This document shows, one piece after another, positions 13,776 through 33,984 of a stretch of 64,000 nt of DNA. The stretch spans positions 14,135,501 to 14,199,500 of the forward strand of contig NC_091110.1 in assembly GCF_024713975.1 (NCBI RefSeq), read 5' to 3'. Made by a program: the position numbers and the translations under genes. Position 1 is the first letter of the stretch, and the number at the start of each line of letters is the position of its first letter. Under the pieces are notes generated by a model that made no database searches, was not told the origin of the DNA, and saw only the letters and a program-made list of their open reading frames with translations. Origin of the DNA: Paralichthys olivaceus. Its lineage: Eukaryota; Chordata; Actinopteri; Pleuronectiformes; Paralichthyidae.

Positions 13776-15225
13776 CGAAGACCCCAGGATAACAGGTGCA
13801 GCCCCCCCCCAGCAGTGCCACGAGGAACCTGTTAAAAAAAAACGGATCAATTGACTGAACATCGCTCCACGTGTTGTGCTCCACCCATCAGCTCGATATA
13901 AACCAGTCACACACCTGCTTTCATCCCAGACAGAGCTGGGAGAGGATGGAGAGGGAGGCTGGAGATAAACTTTAGAATGCCTCTGTTCTTCATCTCCTCC
14001 AGAGTCAAAGACAGACAAAAATGGGCAGAGACTATACAAACAAAAGAAAAAATGAGGAAAAAGCAGAGGACTGAACTCCCATATCAACTCTCTCTGCTTT
14101 GAGTAAACGCAAGAGGAGAATCAAAAATTCAAATGTGTACAAAAGATCATTTTCATCACACCTCTATTGTACTTTTTGAGGCCTAAGTGCTTCAAGAAGA
14201 ATTGCTGAAAGTCATTCTGTCATAATACAGTTCTGTGTTTCGACTGGCCCTCTCAGATAATCTGGAGACATACATATACATGAATAACCCACATGCCGAT
14301 GTGTGTATATAAAACATTGAATATATTAGCATAGCTTTAGTCATGCAAATAATCCTCTATACGAGAATAATGATGCATCATTTATTTTTGATGTGCATTG
14401 TTGTGCAGTTTCATAAGGAAATACTTTGGAATAACTCAGGTTTTAGCCATGAAGTAATTAATCTGTTTGTCTATTCTATCAAGATATTGTAATCTTCATC
14501 TCCATCGCTTGGGACGAATGTATTATCTCTCTAGAAAACATCTTTCGTTTGAGGAATTGAGCTTTATTTTTTGTTTAAAAGAAAAGAAAAAAAAGACAGA
14601 AAAGTACAACGTGCAGATTTTGTGTGTATGTGTGCGTGTGTTTTCCATGTAGACAAAAAAAAACAAACATGCTGATATGTTGTGTGTGTTTGCTCTATCT
14701 GCTGTTCTGCTGAAGCAAAAAGAATCATCATCAACTCCATCCCCACACAATTATCTTTCTATGGCATTCGAGTTGACAGTATAATTCATGATGTCAAGAG
14801 GGATGTAACAGCCATCCAAGTGCTCCTGCCCCTGTAGTGTAGGAGTTGCTCTCATGATCCCTCCTGCTCCTTAGCGGAAGGTTCAGGCCACAAAGCCAGT
14901 CCTTGTCAACAGTGTCAGCTGGTCTCACCTCTGCCAAACACTCTTTGGCTCCTCTTAGCGGCAGTCAAAAACGAGCTTCTGCCATCCCTCTCTCTCTCTC
15001 TCTCCTGGGCTCTGATCCAGTCAGAGGGCCGGAGCTCTGTGAATTAAACAGATCTGCCAGAAGTTTAAGCTGTTAACAGCCATCTGCTGCCCCTGCCAGG
15101 TGTCAGCTAGTTAAAAGGCCAGAAAATATGTGCTGAGTGTGTGTCTGCGTCTGAAAAACGTTTTCTCAGACCTATTAAGAATACAAATACTAGGGCTGGG
15201 ACAAAAAGACATTTAAAGAAATAAA
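13776..15225 (+). other. madd: madd 3' UTR with candidate polyadenylation signal
   Basis: Sequence after the madd stop. The first AATAAA on the plus strand lies at 15220-15225; an ATTAAA variant occurs near 15044. The true cleavage site is unresolved. A C-run at 13802-13810 and a TG run near 14620-14640 lie inside. The part at 14760-15120 is richer in GC and less repetitive than its surroundings. Confidence 0.4.
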
Positions 15226-18200
15226 AACATGACAAAATTTACTTTTAACATCAACAGTATCATTTAAAAAAAAATCTATTATCAAATGCAAGACAAGTGC
15301 ACATCTGCCGCTGAAGTCACAGTACCCATATTTCCTATAATTCAAGTGAATTTCAACATTTCCAATGCTGTAAAAACAACTAATATGAAGTAAATAAACT
15401 CGGCGCTGTAGTGTTGTCAGAAGACGCTGATAGGCTATGCTGTAATTAACAGAAAAGAAGAATTAAAGGTCACCAATCAGATCCAAAAGTTGTTGTTTGA
15501 ACACCGCTAACACTGTAGAACTAAACTATTTCCTATAACCATGTACAAGAAAAACATTGAGAAAGGGCTGAAGGAAAAGTTTTTAATTGGGCAAGTTGTC
15601 ACTATTCCTTAATGTCAGAAACCTCAAACAACACCTCCTCTTCCACCTCCTTTTTCTCCCTTTAAAGCAGAAACCTCTGAACTACCATGTGAGTTAAATG
15701 TTTGCTATGTGAGATCTTATTCGTAGAAAGGTGTTTTCACACATTACCCCTTTTTTGAAACGGGCAAAAACCACCTCAGGCAAGCGTAAAAAATGAGCAC
15801 GTTTTTTTTTTTACATTTCACAGAGACTCTAAGCACAGAAAATACACCCTTGTTTTACCTTTTTAAATCAACCATAAGACAAAGTAGACTTTGCGATGCA
15901 TTGTTCAACCAAACCTTAAAGGCACAACTGATCAAACCTGGTCGGCTCACGTCAAAGGTGCAGTGAACAGACTGTGATGCTAAAAAGGGGCAGGACATGA
16001 TCAAGTGACAGAAGACAGGAGTTGAAGTTTACGCACTGTACGCAGTAAAACTGCGTACAGTGACTTTTTTGCAAGATCACTGGTTTCAAACAGTTGCAGG
16101 ATCCTCAAAGGCATTCAATTAGATGATCCTACTGAGAAATGTAACCCATCACATTTAAATAAAAAACCCTGATGAAGGCTTGTTTCTCTTAAATATGAAA
16201 CTGAGGTTTGTGATTTTAGAAATATTCCAGTTTTTACAGGCCCATAGTTTTTGCTGAAACTAATAGAAAAGCATTTACTTGAGAGGATTTGTTTTTCTGC
16301 TTTTTCTCAGAACATTCCAGGTGTTATTTTCTGATCCAATATGACTTTGCTCGGTCACACCACAACTCACTGCTCAGACAATCACAGCAGTGTACAACCC
16401 CAAACAACAACAGCTCCTAAAGGCCCCATAGAATCGCTGGAATTACTAATCAATTATTGGTCAGCGCAGGAGAGAGTTTACAGAGTGGTCCCAGCTCTAA
16501 CATGAACACACACACAAACAAATTCCAATACATGCAGTCAGAGGTATTCTCCATCTGTGTGTGGTAAGTACTTGGCATTTGTCATTATTTGTGTGGATGT
16601 TTTAATATTTGAAGCTTTGGGTGCAGATTTGATTTGTGTTGAACGTCTCACTGGAGTGTTTCTCCATTTCTCTCCGAGCAGAACTCTGGTTTTCATTTGC
16701 TCTCGCCCTCTCTCTGACATTGCAGCGCTGGCCTACAGTTTGTCTGGCACAGACAAGTGCTCTCTCTCAGCCTGAGTCACGCATTACATGTTTTCACTAC
16801 AGATTTAAAATGCAACACAAGCCATCGCATCATTGAGCCATTTTAATTCCAGCAGAAGCGTTAAGCTGCCAGATTCTCAAAGATGTTGCCCTGAACAGCT
16901 GCTGGGTTTTAATGGAACATTTTTAGTGGCATGATTTTCTGATCAGAGAAATCATCCCTTGTCAATTAAAGCAAAGCAGCGATTGGGTGGATTCTGTCAA
17001 TTCAGGAACTTCTTGTAAAGGAAACGTCTTGTGCCATATAGAAAACAGAAGAACACCTCATGCGGCCTATTCACAAATTGATGGCGATTAAAGTTTTGTT
17101 TAAATTGATTGTGCTGAAATGCCCATGATGTGAAGAGCACCCTGACTCAGGAGTTTGAGAGAGCTTTGTTGTTTTCTTCTTCACCCAAAATCTAATTAAA
17201 AGATGCAAACATGCCTCAGTCTATGTTGCTTTATTTGCCGTTTCAAATATTGGTAAAATAAAGGAGAAGACAAGAAAAGTGTAGCTTTTGTGTAGAAATA
17301 ATTTTTCCATAGATTTTGGATTAACTATGCAAAGCAAGTTGAAAGAAAATCTCGAGCCTACCATCGAACTAAGAATTAGCCTGTGGGGGCAAAGGCCAGT
17401 ATTTTGGGGCTTCCAGCGTAGTCTACAATCAGAGTTGTTTCTTTTCAACTGTAGAGATTATATTTCTGATACCTGACTTTTGTTTGATGACAATGTGTAA
17501 AAATCAAAGCCATGGAGACAGAAATCCTGTAGTTTGGTAGGACTTCAGAGAAAAAAAATATTGTTCCTGCTTACACACACCCAGGCATCCATCACCGCTA
17601 CTCTGTGTTACATGACTGGAGATTAAACCGAACAACGCAGCATACTTCCTCACGTCAAACATAAGAGATGTAAAGTCATGTCGGCTAATAAAACCAGACA
17701 ACTAGCATGGTCTTTTTAAACACCCACATTGCAATCAAACTGCTCTAACTGCTCCTGTCCAATGAATACACTTCCTGTCATGTAAAACCACAGAAGATGA
17801 CATTGCCACAGCAGAGCTACAAAAGGAATTCTGATAGGATGCATGTGTGTTAACATTTTTCCTTAAAATGAACTGAAATTGAAAAGCTTGACAGGCTGTT
17901 GTATAAGTAGCTTTATATTGTATGGAGATTATGCAAAGCCATAGCACAAGAGAGGAAGGTGGTTGGTTTGAAATGAAGAAGAGAAACAGTCTAAAGGTGG
18001 TTAAATGCAGATTTCTTGGCGCTTGAGTAAGAACAAAACTCTCAGTTCAGCCTGAGCGCCAGAAATGAACTGGAAACACGAGGAGAAAGAAAGAGGGATA
18101 CTGTACGAAAACAGTATTTTTTATTATCATTTTGTCTCAGGTGAAACTTAGGATGCAAAAATAAAGATAAGAAAGTCCTGACACTGAAGAGGAACTTTTA

Positions 18201-18550
18201 AGGTGCCTTATCTCCTTGTCCCAGAAATGTCTTTATCCATAATCTGCTGTGACTCTGCATCCTCCTGTGCACTGCATTTCACCTCCATCTCCATTTCTCT
18301 CTCCTCCATTTAAATTAAAGTGGGGAATTAAGACATGCAAAATGGAGTTTGCAAACATCTCACACGATTAGTTAATATTCAGCTGCAATCCGCTTTATCC
18401 TTTATCCAATTTTATCCCATCCATTTTATCTTAAGCCGTTCTCCAGAGGCTTTCAAGGTCAAAAAGCATCTCTGCATTGCACCTTTGCAGAGTGTATGAG
18501 GAGGCCATGCCGGGTTTAACATTGATGAATATGGTGCTGTAGGAAACATC
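15226..18550. other. Intergenic spacer, no gene recognised
   Basis: No exon chain, RNA gene or clear repeat was recognised apart from the hairpin at 16034-16062. A subregion at 16840-17220 is non-repetitive with several ATTA cores and could be regulatory, but nothing in it can be assigned. Confidence 0.5.
16034..16062. repeat. Perfect 13-bp inverted repeat (hairpin) with 3-base loop
   Basis: CACTGTACGCAGT and its exact reverse complement ACTGCGTACAGTG are separated by AAA, and a run of six T follows at 16065-16070. It sits in spacer with no gene. It could be a nested palindrome from a mobile element, a short structured RNA or chance. Confidence 0.9.
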
Positions 18551-18574
18551 CGCCACTAAGGATTTGGAATGGGG

Positions 18575-18690
18575 GAGACCACTGAGAGCAACAATACTCA
18601 GGCTGCATCCAAACACTGATTGATTGGTATTGATAAGGGGCCCAAAGTGTGCCAAGAAAACAATTCCCCACATCACCAAAGTGGTCTTTT
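18575..18690 (-). mobile_element. Tc1-like transposase relic
   Basis: On the minus strand the sequence reads ATGTGGGGAATTGTTTTC, then TTGGCACACTTTGGGCCCCT and, after a diverged gap, CCTGAGTATTGTTGCT. This order matches a conserved part of the DDE domain of fish Tc1-like transposases (WGIF... LGPL... LSIVA). The surrounding frame is open for about 121 codons (18431-18796), but the flanks, the terminal inverted repeats and the rest of the transposase are not recognisable. It is a decayed fragment without function. Confidence 0.65.
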
Positions 18691-19875
18691 GGCAGCGCAG
18701 GAATGTCAACGGGTTTGAGAAAACAACACGGTCACCAAAAAGTTGAACCTCACAATAGCCACAGCACAAGGTCACGAGGAGCCATGTCCTATACACGGTA
18801 AGCTGCTGGAGCTGGTGTCGAGGGTGGGTTTGAAACTAAAAGACGGTGTGAGTGGAAATGGAGGAAAGATTAAGACGGTCACTTTATAGCTTTAATAGCC
18901 AATCTGGAAAATCTAGTCCTGTGTGATCTCACATTAGAGACCACATTAGTAAGAATTCATATTGGAAAATTATTGCAGAAGCTATAAAGGTCATTATTTG
19001 CTCTTCTTCTCTTTTCTTATTTTTCTCACTGACCTCATTATCTTCAGGTTTGGTCACACATGGTATGTTGTCCTTTTGTGGTAAATGGTTGGTGATAAAT
19101 GAAAAGGGCAGCGTGTTTACAAAAAACCTGACATGAATGAAAGCCCCTTTCAGAAAATGAGAACAATGACATAACATTCCTCTAAAATGAGGCATTTTTG
19201 AAATGGTTAATAAATGATAATAATTGACGAAATAACTGTAGAATTGTTTTCTCCAGGATTGTTACCATTTGATTCAGTTGCCAATTTTGTTTTGAGAAGT
19301 GGGTCAGCGTCTGTGACCATTTTTAGCCAGACTGGTGCTGGAGAAATATCTCACACATTCATGTTATCCACATGAATTCCTAAAGACTTTTGCAGTGCCG
19401 GGAAATCAGGATTGAAAACGTTTCGATGAAGCAAAATAAAACCAAATGCTATTGTTCTTCATCGTCTCCATAAAGCAGATGTACCACCAGAGATAAGAAT
19501 ATTACTACAGCACTCGAGGCAAACAGGACACCTGGTGGGATGTTAATGACAAGTAGAAAGTGAAATTTCACAGGAGTAAGTGTACTATTCAATGAGTACA
19601 GTTGATATTTCTGCTTCTGGGCTCTGACCTAGTCCCTTTACACCACAGTAGTGCCGGAGTGTGACGATAATTAAATTCTTCTCTCCGAAACTACAAGCGA
19701 AACAGTCTGACGCCAACTATTCTGTGGACTCTGCAAACCACAATGAGGGGATTATACTAGATGCATACATATCTAGACAGAGCAATCTGCCTGAGACATG
19801 TTGGTTATGAGGCAGACAGTCTTTTATTGTGAAAAGCTACGTGGTGTGATGCAGCAGTATTTGCACCATCAGTAG

Positions 19876-20014
19876 CTAAAAGGGGTGGTTCACCAAAACA
19901 TTTAAATTCAGTCATTATGTAATCACCACTATGCTGATTTTGAATGTCTGGGCTTGTGGACACTTGGATGGCACCGCACAAGCCATTCATTTTTTGGTGA
20001 ACAATCCCTTTAAG
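19876..20014. mobile_element. Short terminal-inverted-repeat element (MITE-like)
   Basis: Starts CTAAAAGGGGTGGTTCACC and ends GGTGAACAATCCCTTTAAG. The reverse complement of the right end, CTTAAAGGGATTGTTCACC, matches the left end with few differences. The inner CAGTCATTATGTAATCACC and CACTATGCTGA are typical of a very common teleost non-autonomous repeat. Length is about 139 bp, with no coding capacity. Confidence 0.75.
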
Positions 20015-20183
20015 CCATTCGATTAGTGCAGCTCAGTGAAGATGCAGAAATAAATAACCACAACACTGATCAGCTGTTTGGATACTAAGGTGGAAAGCAA
20101 GCTTGAAGTTAACCAGACAATTATGTATAATTGAGCCTTCATCTAAATATGCATTTCCTCTCAAATCAAAGGGAACAAGCACA

Positions 20184-20204
20184 GGGGGGGGGGGGGGGGG
20201 GGGG
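20184..20204. repeat. Poly-G run of 21
   Basis: Uninterrupted G homopolymer. It lies about 220 bases beyond the donor of the orphan minus-strand exon, so it would fall in that transcript's first intron. Homopolymers of this size are prone to assembly length error. Confidence 0.9.
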
Positions 20205-20426
20205 CTAATTCAGGCCATAACACTCCAAAATACTCAGATCATGAATATTCCTACATCTTCACGATGGAAATGAGCAACATGAAAGCAGCATGGCCGAACA
20301 AACAATCCCGACAAATCATTACAAATGCTAATATCAAGCACAGCCAAAAGTTCTCGGGAGAAAAAAAAGCAGGAAATGATCAACACAAGTAAACAAACAA
20401 ACAACTGAGCCCACATGTGCTTACCT

Positions 20427-20690
20427 GGTTAGCATCTTAGCAGGGTTAGCTAGCAGGTGTATTTGCTGCTGAGGGTTTAAGTGGCGTTCAGGGTCCACAG
20501 TACTTCTGGTATTCCTTCACAAAGACTCCCTGTAGTGAAACAACGTGGCTGTCGACAGGTTAGCTTCCTTACTTAACGCTAAATGTCAAGTTGAGGAGTT
20601 TCCACCGGTGTTTCCAGATGTGTTAGCTAGCTTTGTTCGCACAGCAACCAGAGCAGACAAACGGGAAATGCGGAAGTGGTCGTTTAAATA
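20427..20690 (-). promoter_or_regulatory. Orphan TATA promoter and first exon, gene unknown
   Basis: On the minus strand a TATTTAAA box (plus 20682-20689) is followed about 25 bases later by CACTTCCGC, an ETS-like site. About 220 bases of GC-richer sequence end in a strong donor, CTAACCAG|GTAAGC, at 20427. The exon's only ATG near the donor would give Met-Leu-Thr before the splice. Clusters of GCTAAC/GTTAGC occur here, as they do at the camkk2 and snrpd3 5' ends. No matching downstream coding exon was found between here and madd, so this may start a long non-coding RNA or a gene with unrecognised exons. The start site is estimated. Confidence 0.4.
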
Positions 20691-20699
20691 TCCCGCCTG

Positions 20700-22817
20700 A
20701 TCACGAGGGGTGCATTTGCTGTGTCTGCAGGGGTCACGTTATTTGGAGGTATTAACTGGGTGGAGCTTCTCTTAGCCTCAGCTCTGTTTCCAGTTTTCCA
20801 CATAATATTTTCCTTTGAGGTAATAATACTAATACATATAAAAAATACTACTACTACTACTAATAATAATATAATAATATATATACATTATGTTTTTTCT
20901 TCTCTGAAAGTGATTAAACATCTTTGACATTCCCCTTTAATTTTGAGTTTATAAAGAAATTTTGAATTTCTTTGGTGTTTTCTGAGATTTCTTGCTTCCT
21001 GCTCCAAACACACTACAAAGTTTAACGTTTCAGGCAGTGATGGTGACTCACGTCGTTCATTTCTATTCCGCAGCAGCTTCCAGCCTGAGATCCCATCTGC
21101 ATAAATGCATCTTTGATTTGTATGACTGATGTCAAGCTCTTGACTTCTGTCTCACTTTTCTCTGCAGCATTTCTCACATTGTTCTTTAATCTTCCCAAGT
21201 GCAGCATTGACAGCAGCTTCATTTAGTTTTGAATTTCTCAAACTTTCCTTCAGGAGCCAAGAGTTTGCAGCTTTAATTGGGGAGAGTGTATGTACAGTTT
21301 GCAGAAGGTAAAAGTGGGTTAATGGAGAAAAGGGAAACCACTGAACTATAACACCTCACTTCCAGGAGGAGATCTAAGCATGGGGTGTTACAGAATGCTG
21401 AACAAGCCCTTTGTTGTGTTGTTAAAGTGCATTTTTTTGTTCTTTTCTTACCTCGGGCAGCTTATAGGAGGTAAACAATAAAACAAGCGAGACACGTGAA
21501 GGCTCCAGTTCTGTCACAATCAGCAGTTCTCAGCTGCTGATGTTGGGTTTCAGGCTCTCTCATGTATCCCTGTGGGGGGAAAACCATCAGTTCAGGACCT
21601 GGAATCGCCTCTGAGCTGCATGTGCACTAAATCTCACACGACATCGTGGATTGTATATTATATTATTCTGCAGTGAGCCTCAATTTGTGATTGGCTGTAT
21701 CCATGGAGACTTGACCAATTTCAAACCTGCCCTTTGAATTCTTTTTCATGCTGATGTGTTTGTGTTCATGCTGCTTGTAGAATAGATGATGCTTTTTTAA
21801 GGTCAGTCTATTTTCTACAGTTTTTCATTCTTACAATGAAATATATCAAAAATTAAAAGCAATTTTCTGTGTAAATACATTTTCTTTGGATTTAGATTTT
21901 AGCATTGAAATGTTTCCCTAATGCACCTGGGTGGTGTGTTGAATTCATCTGTGGTTTCGAGGTTTTTCAAAAGCTCCTGAGATAAATCTTTCACCTCAAA
22001 CCATCTTCACTGAAGCCGGAAGCTAAATGAACATTTAATATTTCAACCTGATTTTAAATTCTGCCAGTTTTCTCCTATGGGCACCTGCTCTGCAGTGAGT
22101 GAGAATCAGCACAAGAGGTCAGTGTGACACTTTTTCCAAGGTGGAACCTCAAATGATGAGATGTTAAAGTCTTATATATAAAAATGATATAGTCCATAAA
22201 GGTTAAATTAAATCAAAATAATGTTTATGAACGTTAACAAAAATGTAGTCACTGATTTTTCAGTACGTTATAAAAAGGCTCACAGACCTTTTACAGGAGA
22301 TTTAGACATTATGTGTTTGATAGTAGTTTTTAAACCAGATATTTTCATACTGGTATAAACTGATTAATAAAATATATTTTTTACATTTTAACAGGGCTGG
22401 TATGAGTCTTTTAAGATGAGATGTCATGTAAATAAATTGAATCATTACTTCTGCAGCATCCAGTGGCCATAAGAGAAACTGCAGGTAGTATCCTCTACAT
22501 TCACAAACAAAAGATTTCCTCTTGAACAGACATACAATTATTACAAACAAGCAACTTCTTCTCAAAACAATGTGCAGAGCACACAAACACAATCGTATTA
22601 AAGAATCCTGCTCCAGTTGTATTGCTGGAGAACAATGGCAGACGTTGAGAATGCGTCATCATGTAAAAGAAAAAGAACAAAATGTGATATTCAGAGAATC
22701 ACACAGCTTCAGACATGTTGTGGTGCACAGCACCCACTGGTGGTGTGTTTGTGGAACCTCATAAACAAAGCCCAATAACATAACATCCAGACCCAAACAT
22801 TACAAAGGCAATAATAT
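20700..22817. other. Spacer, no gene recognised
   Basis: AT-rich sequence with a CTA/ATA run near 20848-20880. No exon, RNA gene or recognised repeat family was seen. Confidence 0.5.
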
Positions 22818-25277
22818 TTTATTCAAATGATGATCAAGATACAGTATGAATAGAATAATATATTTAAAGGTCCAGTCTTGTTGCCGAGGACCTCACATGC
22901 TATGACAGTACAGTGTTGTGTGCTAGTATGTTGGCATGCATTCAGGGGCAAAAGAGCCCCCAGAGCTCTTAATAAAATTAATTACACTATAGAATTTAAA
23001 ACCATGTGAACAATAAAAGTGAATCACTTACTGTAGCTTTTAAAAAACTGCATTGAAACAAACTACAAGTTTAAATATTGTAAAATATTTATCACACTGC
23101 ATTTTTTTGTGGCTTGCACGGTTGGTCATGGACAGAAAATATTTCCACCAGAGGTAAACTGGCCTTATTTTACTCAAATTAAAAACGTAATCTTAATCTG
23201 CAATAACGTACAGTATGTCAGAATGTATAATTATGAGTAAAAGGCGTATCTGAATGAGGTGGTATTTCAAAGTATATAATAAATTGTGGCTATTCTGCAA
23301 TTAATTCTCTGAGTAAACGACAGGCTTTAAAATATTGTTTAGCTGTGATTGTTTATCATACAAATAAAATGTGTTTCGTGTTTCAAAAAGTTCAGGTTGG
23401 CAATTTAAAGAAAACGTAAATCCAGATTTGCAGCACAAATTAAATATTTGTAAAGTGTAGAGAATCATTCAAACAGTGAGTTTGCACACTGCATGTGACA
23501 ACCTGCCAGAGCTGCACTATTGCACCATACAGAGAAAGACACATCATATGCATAGTACTAGTCATACAACAGACATACACTTGGTACAGTTCAGAGTGAC
23601 ATGCAAGTAGTAAGGTAAAAAAAACATAAATCCAAAGTCCCTTATGTGCTGAATTCATTCATGTGTGAAAGCGTTTAAATGTTACAAACAATATCGTGTC
23701 GTTTTTCTACGTTAACATCAAGTGACTTCACCTCTACTTTTACACTAGTGCCAGAAAAACAAACAGGAAACACAAGGAGCAAATGTGGAAATGTGCTAAT
23801 TTTACTGCTTTGGGATCAAGAATGAAAATCATGAGAATAAATAAAAATATTTTATATTTAGTTAGAAATATTTGCAGACTGGCCAAGTCCTTCAATCAAC
23901 GATGAGAAGAGTTTCTTTATAACAGTTCAACACTTCTATAGATATGCATAGATTTGTACATAAAACACCTGCAGCTGCACTATGCTCTTCCATCTTAAAA
24001 CTTAAATGCGGCAGCGGCTCCGGTGATGTAATAAGAACAAATAGTTTAAAGGTTTGTCTGTTTAAGTTACTGCACTTTACAATATTACATAGAATTAAAG
24101 TTTTTTGGTGTCCTGAAAAAATGTGTTTAAATAAAAATCAATGATTCTTACGATACAAAACACAACAACTTGAACGTGAGGTTGGAGAGTCATGATTTTC
24201 TTTTCACTCCACACATTTTGTGAAACTGCAAACACATGCATGTTGGTCCAATTAATTGCAGAGAAAAGATTTACTGTTCAAACTTAAAGTCTACAGAATA
24301 ATTTTGCACCAACACATTCTGTTTTTGTCAAGTTTAAAAATATCAAGCAAATACCTACAATTAATCAACTGCTCACTTTAGAAAAGTCTCACTGAAGCAA
24401 AAGCTTTGCAAAGAAGGAAATCCCCTTTTTAATCTAAGCTATTGAGTGTAATGAGGAATCTGCTTGTTTATAAAGCATCATATCACCTGTTTTTAAAGCT
24501 TTCTACTGATTTTAGTAAATGAGATTAAATAACGAGCCAGTGGTAAGACTGAAATAAGAAAGAATTGCATCAAACAAGTGTCCTGTGCGTGCCAACGTTC
24601 AGAAATAGCTTATACCGTGTTGCATTGGGAAAGTAAACACATGCATTCAGTGACGTAAACATTTTATCTCTGCCCTTTTTTTCTCATTTTTTGGGGGAAA
24701 ACTGTCCAGATGATTCACTCTGAAATATTTTACAAAATTCGGGCACTGCCGCTCTGAAGCACAGCGAGCCAGACAATCATCGTCAAGAAACCTGCTCCAA
24801 CGAAGAGCAGGTCAAGGTGATGGCGAAGACAACCATCCCTCATCATTAACCATCATCCACTGCCGTTACCTGAAAGTATCATCAAGTGAGGACAAGGAGA
24901 AACACAAGTTAAACTACAATTAAAACACAAAACTGTCCAGTTGAAGCCTGAGATGAAGCATGCACACACTATACATGCATGCAGGGTTAGAAGAGGAGGC
25001 TGGTTTGGGTGACGAGAGCTGCAGACAAGTGCAATGTTCAGGAGGATCCTCTGTAGGAGTTTTCCCATGTGACTCTCTCACGTCGCCAACTCGAAGCCTC
25101 GGAAAATGGAGAACTAACAAATGGTCATCAAAGGGCCACAGATCCATCAGTTTCTCTCTTTGCTCTGCGTCTGCTCCACCTCCACCAGGAAACACATGTA
25201 GACGTAGGCCGCCAGTATAAAACCGTGAGTAAAGGGGTGTCACGCAGTGGGGCGTCGTGGAGTGTGGACCCTGTGCA
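22818..25277 (-). other. camkk2: Probable camkk2 3' UTR, polyadenylation signal at 22818-22823
   Basis: The first clear AATAAA on the minus strand after the camkk2 stop is at 22818-22823 (TTTATT on plus); an ATTAAA variant lies near 24427. If the distal signal is used, the UTR is about 2.45 kb. The two GC-richer patches inside it (24725-24870 and 24990-25280) hold only short frames. Confidence 0.45.
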
Positions 25278-33931
<8,654 letters not shown>

Positions 33932-33984
33932 GGTGAGCAGACAAGCACTGCTCCATCAGATGGGAACCCCTGGGAGAGTGGTTC
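33932..33984 (-). other. camkk2: camkk2 5' UTR part of the first coding exon
   Basis: The exon carrying the start codon begins at 33984 after the acceptor TGTTGTAG. Its 53 untranslated bases include an in-frame TGA upstream of the ATG, so translation cannot start further upstream in this frame. The 3.4-kb intron to the upstream non-coding exon (33985-37352) shows no other exon. Confidence 0.6.

Noticed and set aside
24722..24868. Minus-strand frame with a hydrophobic stretch LDLLFVGAGFLTMIVWLAVL below an acceptor-like TTTCAG
   Set aside because: All three frames meet a stop soon after the acceptor, there is no upstream exon in frame, and it falls inside the presumed camkk2 3' UTR. About 38 open codons is not significant.
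25130..25225. Minus-strand frame reading FILAAYVYMCFLVEV
   Set aside because: Looks membrane-like but has no splice acceptor at its start, is short, and lies just after the camkk2 stop.
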